Assembly (NCBI GenBank): GCA_041671025.1 | Contig: JBAZCI010000005.1 | Span: 1-50,260, forward strand | DNA from: JBAZCI01 sp041671025 | GTDB lineage: Bacteria; Patescibacteriota; Patescibacteriia; UBA10025 | Direction of reading: 5' to 3' | Length of the DNA: 50,260 nucleotides | Shown: positions 32,093 to 38,694 of the stretch, one piece after another | Position numbering within the stretch: position 1 is the stretch's first letter | Layout of the letters: each line of letters starts with the position of its first letter | The notes under the pieces: model-generated | Told to the model about the DNA's origin: nothing | What the model saw: only the letters and a program-made list of their open reading frames with translations | Databases searched by the model: none | Made by a program: the position numbers and the translations under genes

Positions 32093-33550
32093 ATGAAATC
32101 TTCGCGCATTCTCTTCGCCGCGTCAGAGATTACTCCGCTTGCAAAAGTCGGGGGTCTCGCTGATGTTGTCGGTGCACTGCCCAAATCGCTCACGCAAAAG
32201 GGAATGGATGTCCGCGTGATTCTGCCCCGATACGACACTATTGACCTGCAAACACTGTCCCATCGCATCATCGCCGAAAAAATTCCGGTTCCTTTTTCAG
32301 GAAAAGATGAGCAGGTCACACTTATCGAGGCACAGGTGCCCGGAACAAAAATCCCGCTCTTGCTCATTGAGCATGAGCATTATCTCAGCCGTGGAGGCGT
32401 ATACCCGCCGCCGACACTCGTCTCCGAAACGGCGCGCTTTAGTTTTTTTTCCCGAGCCATTCTTGCCATATTTGACGAACTTGCCTGGTGGCCGAACATC
32501 ATCCACTGCCATGACTGGCATGTCAGCATGATACCCATACTGCTCCGCGGCCTGGGTAAGCAGGACTCCCGATATGCCAAGATTAAGACACTGCTCACCA
32601 TCCATAATCTGGCGCTCCAGGGCGGACAGGAAGTCGCGGAACTTTGCACACAGCTATCATTATCTGCTAACGATCTTGCACCTTCCCGCACATCCGACTC
32701 GACCGGCTTGCACACATCACATCTTGCTCAGGGTATTTCAACAGCAGACAAACTATCTACCGTCAGTCCGACATACGCTCAAGAAATATTGACGGCCCAA
32801 TACGGTGCCGGACTCGAGGCACTGATCAGCTCCCGTAAAGACAGCCTTGTGGGTATCCTGAACGGAATTGATACACAGCGGTTTAATCCCGAAACAGATC
32901 CGGCCATCGCCAGTCTGTATTCGGCATCGGCGCTCGACGGAAAGAAAAAAAACAAAATAACACTCCAGTCGCTGTGCCGGCTTCCCGCTACGCGCGATCC
33001 GGTGATCGGAATTGTGAGCCGCCTAACCGATCAAAAAGGGGTGGACTTGCTTGCTCACATCGCCAAAGATATTTTTGCTCTGCCTGCACAGGTGGTCGTA
33101 CTCGGTGCAGGAGATCCGGCAATTGAACGCATGCTCAAAGATCTCGAGCATGAATACCCGCAACAGATGCACGTCCGTATCGGCTATGACGCCGCATTTG
33201 CCCAACAGGTATATGCGGGAGCCGATATGTTTGCCATGCCGTCAAAATTTGAACCGTGCGGACTCGGACAAATGATCGCCATGCGGTACGGGGCTGTTCC
33301 TATCGTACGGGCAACCGGCGGACTCGCTGACACCGTCATTGATGCCACTAATCATACTGACTCGGGAAACGGTTTCTCCTTCAAGCCATTCACTCCCGAG
33401 GCGCTTCATGACGCAGTTTTACGCGCATACCGTGCGTATCAAACTCCCAAAGAATGGCATGCTATACTACAAAGAGCGATGAAGGCGGATTTTTCTTGGG
33501 ATACGTCATCCGACGCCTACATTGCATTATACTCATCACTACGTTCATGA
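32093..33550 (+). CDS. glgA: Glycogen/starch synthase (GT5), second copy
   Basis: A 485-residue GT5 protein. SEITPLAKVGGLADVVGALP near the N-terminus has K-V-G-G-L (Lys18) where the first copy has K-T-G-G-L. IIHCHDWHVSMIP, TIHNLALQGG and ILNGIDTQRFNPETDP follow, then PVIGIVSRLTDQKGVDLL and KFEPCGLGQMIAMRYGAVP with ATGGLADTVID. Domain order and length match bacterial GlgA. Two glycogen synthases in one operon of a small genome suggest either different donors or a division between chain initiation and extension. The end overlaps galT by ATGA (33547-33550). Confidence 0.9.
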   Translation: MKSSRILFAASEITPLAKVGGLADVVGALPKSLTQKGMDVRVILPRYDTIDLQTLSHRIIAEKIPVPFSGKDEQVTLIEAQVPGTKIPLLLIEHEHYLSRGGVYPPPTLVSETARFSFFSRAILAIFDELAWWPNIIHCHDWHVSMIPILLRGLGKQDSRYAKIKTLLTIHNLALQGGQEVAELCTQLSLSANDLAPSRTSDSTGLHTSHLAQGISTADKLSTVSPTYAQEILTAQYGAGLEALISSRKDSLVGILNGIDTQRFNPETDPAIASLYSASALDGKKKNKITLQSLCRLPATRDPVIGIVSRLTDQKGVDLLAHIAKDIFALPAQVVVLGAGDPAIERMLKDLEHEYPQQMHVRIGYDAAFAQQVYAGADMFAMPSKFEPCGLGQMIAMRYGAVPIVRATGGLADTVIDATNHTDSGNGFSFKPFTPEALHDAVLRAYRAYQTPKEWHAILQRAMKADFSWDTSSDAYIALYSSLRS

Positions 33551-34509
33551 AACCTACACAACATCAACAGAACGAGGTACGCGAAGATTATATCCACGAC
33601 CGGTTCGTTATTATCGCCCCTAAACGCTCACAACGTCCCCACGACGTACACCAGGTGAACACGGAAATCCCGGTCAAATCAAAAGACTGCCCGTTTTGCC
33701 GCGAAGTCGAGCATCCCGCACAATCGCCGCTTTTTCAGGTCGGACCGGATAAAAAGTGGGAGGTTAAGGTGATAAAAAATATTTTCCCGGTTGTTTCGTG
33801 GAAAACGCCAAAAGCGTACGGGCACCAGGAAGTTGTCATTGAGACGAGCCGTCATAACCGCGAGCTTGCCGATTTTTCAGAAGGACACATCATCAGGCTC
33901 TTCGATGCGTACATTGCCCGCACCCGCGAGCTAATGAAAGACAAAAAAATTATCTACATTTTAATTTTTAAAAACCACGGCGGCAAAGCGGGACAATCGT
34001 TGATCCACGCACATTCTCAAATATTTTCGACATCTTTTCTCCCACCGCACATCATCGACAAGCTGACGCGTTCCCAACACTACCGTATTCAGCATGGAAC
34101 ATGCTTTTACTGTGATCTGCATGCTAAAGAAGTCCGCGGACCACGGAAAATCTACAACGATAAATATGTTGCCGCATTCACTCCGTATGCGTCATCATAT
34201 AACTATGAAGCCTGGATTATCCCAAAACGTCATATCGATAACATTACTCATCTGAACACAAAAGAGCTTGCCTCAATCGCCCATGTACTCAAGCGAGTAA
34301 TTGGCGGGATCAATAAGCTCAATCTTCCATACAATTACTATCTGCACCAGGCGGTTACCGATAAAGACGAGCATCTGTATCTGCGGATATGCCCGCGCCG
34401 CGACATTTGGGCGGGTATCGAGCTTGGTTCACGGCTCATCATCAATTCCGTCGCTCCGGAAGATGCGGCCACATATTATCGAAAACTTTTTAAAACGAAA
34501 CGTATATGA
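33547..34509 (+). CDS. galT: Galactose-1-phosphate uridylyltransferase family protein (GalT-like)
   Basis: A 320-residue HIT-superfamily protein. DCPFCREVEH (Cys48, Cys51) is a zinc site, SLIHAHSQIF (His154, His156, Gln158) is the catalytic H-x-H-x-Q with the first histidine-to-histidine spacing intact, and a second CxxC lies in GTCFYCDLH. NIFPVVSWKTP and GHQEVVIE are GalT blocks. The classic catalytic triad is HPH-x-Q; HAHSQ here leaves open that it works on another nucleotide sugar, such as ADP-glucose phosphorylase. It could exchange UDP-glucose and hexose-1-phosphate, feeding glgA with the GalU product. The start is fixed by ATGA overlap with glgA. Confidence 0.82.
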   Translation: MKPTQHQQNEVREDYIHDRFVIIAPKRSQRPHDVHQVNTEIPVKSKDCPFCREVEHPAQSPLFQVGPDKKWEVKVIKNIFPVVSWKTPKAYGHQEVVIETSRHNRELADFSEGHIIRLFDAYIARTRELMKDKKIIYILIFKNHGGKAGQSLIHAHSQIFSTSFLPPHIIDKLTRSQHYRIQHGTCFYCDLHAKEVRGPRKIYNDKYVAAFTPYASSYNYEAWIIPKRHIDNITHLNTKELASIAHVLKRVIGGINKLNLPYNYYLHQAVTDKDEHLYLRICPRRDIWAGIELGSRLIINSVAPEDAATYYRKLFKTKRI

Positions 34510-34643
34510 CCCCTCTACGACCGGATGTAGAAACCGAAGTAGAAACGAAAGTTGCTACTTCGACAAAAATTTCTCTCGGTATCATGCTGACCGCCGGAGC
34601 GCTTACCGCAATCGCCTTTATTGCTTCGTTGCTCAAAGGTTAG
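34506..34643 (+). CDS. 45-residue single-span membrane protein
   Basis: The ATG lies in the galT stop (ATGA at 34506-34509), and the frame runs 45 codons to TAG at 34641-34643. An acidic N-terminus rich in V-E-T repeats (DVETEVETKVATST) precedes one hydrophobic helix, about residues 20-42, ending SLLKG. The overlap is the same coupling used through the operon, which supports real translation. No family is recognised. A small membrane protein could anchor a partner, but this is a guess. Confidence 0.6.
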   Translation: MTPLRPDVETEVETKVATSTKISLGIMLTAGALTAIAFIASLLKG

Positions 34644-34721
34644 ATTCGCCGAGAATTCATTTCTCCGTATAACGGTTATCACCATGACCGGTATTTCGAT
34701 CATCATACGTTACCCCCGCAT

Positions 34722-36518
34722 ATGTCACTAGTACCGCAACAAAAACCATCTCAGTCGCCGACTACTCCGGTCAGCACGAACCGCCGCACGACAACGATAG
34801 TGATCGGCGTCATGCTCATTCTTGGGTCCATGTTGGGGCTGGAAATATACTCATCTCTCCAGGAATCTCAAACGATAGATGAGGCAGTGCATCTTGCCGC
34901 GGGTTTTAGCTATTGGAAAACGGGCGATTTTAGAATCAACCCCGAACATCCGCCGTTAGGGAAATTACTTACGGCGTTTCCTTTGCTTTTCACTGATGCC
35001 CGCATCCCGACTGAGCACCCAAGCTGGAATGAAGTAAATCAATGGAAATTTGGTGAAATTTTCCTGTATGAAAATACCCTCAGTCCGGATACCCTCCTCC
35101 TGCTTGGTCGGCTGCCAGTCATGCTCTTAAGCATAGGGTTGGGAATACTGATTTTCATGGCAAGCCGCTCTATATTTGGAACGGCGGGAGGTTTTCTGTC
35201 GCTCGGATTATACGCTTTTGACCCGAACATCATTGCGCACAGCAGATATATCACCACCGATTTGAGTTTTTCCGTCGCCGCATTTTTTGTTCTGCTCCGT
35301 TTTGTATCGCTGATAAAAACGCCCTCCAGAAAAAACGCTATATGGTTCAGTATCGCCCTTCTGATTGCGTGTCTCACTAAATTTTCTTTCTTGGCATTTG
35401 CGGTCGCTCTTGTAATAGCCGCGTTGGTTTTAAAAATCAGGGATCGCCGCCATCCTGCGCTTCAACTTAAAAAAATCGGCAAAGCACTGCTTATCGGCAT
35501 CCCAATTTCCCTACTGCTCGTTTGGGCATTATACGGATTTGATATTCGGCGACCCGCCGACGATCCCCGTATCGCCCAACTCTACGTACAGCGTGAGAAT
35601 GCCATCGCAAATAATTTATTTAACAAAGACAGCGCTCTCGAACGCTTTGTTATCTATGATCTCGGCGACAGGTCAAAGGGTATAGGAAAAAAAGCTGATG
35701 AACTGGCCCGACATGCATACCCGATGTACACCTTTTTCCGGGGAGCCATTAATGTCATCGGCCATTCAATGAGCGGACAGACAAGCTTTCTCATGGGTGA
35801 CGTGCGTGATCGAGGATGGTGGTGGTACTTCCCCGCGGCCTTTGGGTTTAAAACACCGATTCCGACACTTATCGCCTTCGGCATGACGACGATACTCCTC
35901 GTAAGCTGGATCATCCAACGACGGCCGATAGACAGGCGATGGATTATTTTTGGACTCCCTCCACTGCTCTTTTTTCTCCTGTCATTTACCTCCCACCTCA
36001 ATCTCGGCTGGAGACACATTATGCCAATTTACCCTCCATTGTTTGTGCTCGCCGGATCTATTACCACCCTTCGCATTCGACGTGCCCGTCTGACCTCCTA
36101 TTTTATCGTCACATTATTCGTGGGCATATCCGCATTCACGGCCTTTCACATATTTCCTAATTACCTTGGCTATTTTAACGAATTTGCCGGCGACCGGGGC
36201 ACAAACTACAAGATTCTCCGCGACTCAAACTTAGACTGGGGGCAGGATTTGCCAAAATTACGCACATACGTAAACGAGAACAACATTGCTCCACTATATG
36301 TCGCCTATTACGGCGCCGCACGCGTTGAATCATACATACCCGGTTCGCTCCCATTACCAACAACGGATGAAATACAAACTGCAGGCATACCGAGCGGATA
36401 CATCGCTATCAGCGGTGAGCGGCTGTACTCCCTGGATGATTCATATACCTGGCTTCAAACCAAAACACCCATCGATCGTCTCGGATCAACATTATTTATC
36501 TACCGCTTAACGCCGTAA
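34722..36518 (+). CDS. GT39/PMT-like GT-C glycosyltransferase
   Basis: A 598-residue polytopic protein with about eleven spans. SQTIDEAVHLAAGFSYWKTG puts the catalytic-type Asp53-Glu54 after span 1, and NPEHPPLGKLLTAFPLLF gives the EHPP block. LGRLPVMLLS and FDPNIIAHSRYITTDLSF are PMT_2 features. The C-terminal soluble region contains SNLDWGQDLPKLRTYV and AYYGAARVESYIPGS, seen in some dolichyl-phosphate-sugar GT-C enzymes. It is set apart from the leftward operon and follows the glucan operon by 78 bases. It is predicted to transfer a sugar from a polyprenyl-phosphate donor. Its 3' end lies 2 bases from the convergent tyrS stop, with no terminator seen. Confidence 0.78.
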   Translation: MSLVPQQKPSQSPTTPVSTNRRTTTIVIGVMLILGSMLGLEIYSSLQESQTIDEAVHLAAGFSYWKTGDFRINPEHPPLGKLLTAFPLLFTDARIPTEHPSWNEVNQWKFGEIFLYENTLSPDTLLLLGRLPVMLLSIGLGILIFMASRSIFGTAGGFLSLGLYAFDPNIIAHSRYITTDLSFSVAAFFVLLRFVSLIKTPSRKNAIWFSIALLIACLTKFSFLAFAVALVIAALVLKIRDRRHPALQLKKIGKALLIGIPISLLLVWALYGFDIRRPADDPRIAQLYVQRENAIANNLFNKDSALERFVIYDLGDRSKGIGKKADELARHAYPMYTFFRGAINVIGHSMSGQTSFLMGDVRDRGWWWYFPAAFGFKTPIPTLIAFGMTTILLVSWIIQRRPIDRRWIIFGLPPLLFFLLSFTSHLNLGWRHIMPIYPPLFVLAGSITTLRIRRARLTSYFIVTLFVGISAFTAFHIFPNYLGYFNEFAGDRGTNYKILRDSNLDWGQDLPKLRTYVNENNIAPLYVAYYGAARVESYIPGSLPLPTTDEIQTAGIPSGYIAISGERLYSLDDSYTWLQTKTPIDRLGSTLFIYRLTP

Positions 36519-36520
36519 AG

Positions 36521-37732
36521 TTATTTTTTTCGTGTTAACCGACGATACTTTCTCCCCACTTTCAGAACGACCGTAGAACCGTGGATCTGATGCTTCGGAT
36601 CGGTTACTTTTTTGCCGTCAACAAACACGGCACCCTGCTGTAATAAACGACGGGACTCGGTATTCGAAGGGGCGATGTCAGCCGATCGCATAGCTGTGAC
36701 AATATCGATGCTTTCTTTACCCAACAGAATGGGGTATTCCGGCATATCTTCCGGCTCCTTTTTTTCTGTAAACTGGCGCGTAAACGCTTCTGCGGCTTTT
36801 GCAGCCAATTTTTCGCCATGATACTGCTCCACAATATCGTGTGCCAAACGCTCTTTATATGTTTTCGGGTTTTCTCCGGCCTTCATTGCCCGCTCATACT
36901 CCTGAATGTCCTTTTCCGGCACATCGGTAACCAAAGAAAAGTACCGTATAATAAGCGAGTCGGGAAGTGACATTATTTTCCCATACATGTTTTCAGGCTC
37001 ATCTATGAGATCTACGGTGTTGCCAAGACTCTTGCTCATTTTTTCTTTTCCATCGAGCCCCTCCAGCAACTGGCAGGTCATGATATCTTGCGGTTCTTCC
37101 CCGTAATGCGGTTGGATCACCCGCGCAGCAAGCATATTGAATGTTTGATCCGTCCCTCCAAGTTCCACATCGGCGCGTAATGCTACTGAATCGTATCCCT
37201 GCATAATCGGGTACATGAGCTCGTGCACCCACACCGGACGGTTTTTCTTTACCCGTGTCTGGAACATGTCACGTTCCATCATTTGCTGTACAGAAAAGAG
37301 TGAAAGAATGTCAAAAAGTTCAGCAAAATCAAGATTTTTATACCATTCACTGTTTTTGCGGAATTCGGTCTTTTTAAGGTCGAGCACCTTACCCACCTGT
37401 TCTTTATACCGTTCAATATTTTTCTCAATTTCTTTTTCTGTCAGCGGCTTTCGTGCATGCTCCTTTTCTGACGGATCACCGATACGGGCGGTAAAATCTC
37501 CGATCAAGAAAACGACTACATGTCCGGCATCCTGAAATGCTTTCAGTTTGCGCAAAACAACTGCGTGTCCCAGATGCATATACGGAGAGGTGGGATCAAC
37601 GCCAAGTTTAATACGCAGACGCTTGCCTGAAGCGAGCTTTTCTGCTAGAGTTTTACGCACGATGACGTCTGAGACACTACGCGTCAACAATGCATGGATG
37701 GCTTCCTGGGATGTAGTTGGTGATGGAGGCAT
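36521..37732 (-). CDS. tyrS: Tyrosyl-tRNA synthetase
   Basis: A 403-residue class I synthetase that charges tRNA-Tyr. KLGVDPTSPYMHLGHAVVLR carries the HIGH-like HLGH, IGDFTARIGDPS and MYPIMQGYDSVALRADVELG form the tyrosine site and KEKMSKSLGN is the KMSKS loop. The C-terminal S4-like RNA-binding domain is SRRLLQQGAVFVDGKKVTDP. The KMSKS (rather than KFGKS) loop and length match the TyrZ-like bacterial branch. It starts at 37732 on a transcript predicted to begin about 12 bases upstream, so the leader is very short and has no SD. It is divergent from the ROK kinase gene. Confidence 0.95.
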   Translation of the reverse strand: MPPSPTTSQEAIHALLTRSVSDVIVRKTLAEKLASGKRLRIKLGVDPTSPYMHLGHAVVLRKLKAFQDAGHVVVFLIGDFTARIGDPSEKEHARKPLTEKEIEKNIERYKEQVGKVLDLKKTEFRKNSEWYKNLDFAELFDILSLFSVQQMMERDMFQTRVKKNRPVWVHELMYPIMQGYDSVALRADVELGGTDQTFNMLAARVIQPHYGEEPQDIMTCQLLEGLDGKEKMSKSLGNTVDLIDEPENMYGKIMSLPDSLIIRYFSLVTDVPEKDIQEYERAMKAGENPKTYKERLAHDIVEQYHGEKLAAKAAEAFTRQFTEKKEPEDMPEYPILLGKESIDIVTAMRSADIAPSNTESRRLLQQGAVFVDGKKVTDPKHQIHGSTVVLKVGRKYRRLTRKK

Positions 37733-37745
37733 ATCGGTATGCTGC

Positions 37746-37779
37746 TATATAGTATACCGCGCATTTGGTATACTACCAA
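37746..37779. promoter_or_regulatory. Overlapping divergent promoters with an 8-bp palindrome (tyrS / ROK kinase)
   Basis: AGTATACC (37751-37758) and GGTATACT (37767-37774) form a perfect inverted repeat around 8 bases. Each arm contains a TATACT -10 element, one for each strand. The leftward promoter for tyrS is TTGGTA (37779-37774), 17 bases, TATACT (37756-37751). The rightward one for the ROK gene is an extended -10, TGGTATACT, with a poor -35. The two should interfere with each other. Confidence 0.65.
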
Positions 37780-37786
37780 GATCACT

Positions 37787-38692
37787 ATGAGGTATATACT
37801 TGGCATAGATATTGGAGCTTCAAAAATTTCCCTTGGCCTTGTGTCAAACGGGGGGAAAGTGTTTGAGCAGAAAAAATTCCTCACAGAAATGCACCGGGGT
37901 AAAATTGCGGTATTACAAAATATCTCCTCCGCAATCGGTTCATACCCCCGGTCTGCATATCGCCGTATCGGTATCGGCATTATCGGCGCGGTTGATTGGC
38001 GTAAGGGCATTTCTATCACCGCTGATAAATTTCCCCGTAACTGGCGCAATGTACCCGTGGGGCGCCATCTGCGTTCGCAATTCCGCGTCCCCGTGCATCT
38101 TGATAACGACGCGAATGCATTCGCCGTCGGCGCGGCAGTCGAAAAAGCTCCTCACGCAAAAGGCGTTTTTGGCCTGACCGTCGGAAGCGGGATTGGCGGC
38201 GGGTTTGTCATGAACGGCAGGATCTGGCACGGCCGCGATAACTGGGCGTCAGAAATTGGCCATACCACAATCGACGAAAATTCTACAATACGCTGCTCAT
38301 GCGGACAGGTTGGTCATAGCGACGTCCTTGCCGGAGGATGGGGCATTGAGCGTCAATATGCAAAGCGTACCGGCCGAACAGCCAGCGCACGACAGATCGA
38401 GATCGCCCTCCAGAAAGGTGACCGAGCGGCCCGTACTCTATTTCAATCCATGGCCAATGCACTTGGCGTTACCCTCGCAAATATCGTCGCGATGTATAAT
38501 CCCGAGGTCATATGCATCGGCGGCGGACTGTCCCGTTTTAAAGGTTACATCCCGTCAGCCGTTAATCAAATGAAAAAACGACTGCACACGCTTCCTCCGC
38601 GCCTGCCCAAAATATTGCTTATCCGCAATCCGGAAGCGGCAAATATCCGCGGCGCGGCATTCCTTACTTTTTCAAAATACCATAGTATATAA
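37787..38692 (+). CDS. ROK family sugar kinase (glucokinase-like)
   Basis: A 301-residue protein. LGIDIGASKISLGLV is the phosphate-1 motif and LDNDANAFAVGAA (Asp108) holds the catalytic base. LTVGSGIGGGFVMNG is the phosphate-2 motif, SEIGHTTID supplies the zinc His, and CSCGQVGHSDVLAGG is the zinc-binding loop. In ROK proteins that loop is CxCGxxGCxE; here the third Cys is His177 and the Glu is Asp. ROK kinases phosphorylate glucose, fructose, mannose or N-acetylmannosamine. No DNA-binding domain is present, so it is a kinase and not a repressor. The start at 37787 is chosen because the phosphate motif follows directly; an earlier ATG at 37739 lies upstream of the promoter. The PBP gene follows after 2 bases. 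Confidence 0.88.
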   Translation: MRYILGIDIGASKISLGLVSNGGKVFEQKKFLTEMHRGKIAVLQNISSAIGSYPRSAYRRIGIGIIGAVDWRKGISITADKFPRNWRNVPVGRHLRSQFRVPVHLDNDANAFAVGAAVEKAPHAKGVFGLTVGSGIGGGFVMNGRIWHGRDNWASEIGHTTIDENSTIRCSCGQVGHSDVLAGGWGIERQYAKRTGRTASARQIEIALQKGDRAARTLFQSMANALGVTLANIVAMYNPEVICIGGGLSRFKGYIPSAVNQMKKRLHTLPPRLPKILLIRNPEAANIRGAAFLTFSKYHSI

Positions 38693-38694
38693 GT

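Noticed and set aside
34301..34672. A 123-codon frame over the end of galT and the small membrane protein
   Set aside because: It overlaps GalT C-terminal coding sequence, and the 45-residue frame with ATGA coupling explains the remainder better.
37787..38692. ROK protein as a transcription repressor of the palindromic promoter
   Set aside because: The protein starts at the kinase phosphate motif and has no N-terminal helix-turn-helix, so direct DNA binding is unlikely.
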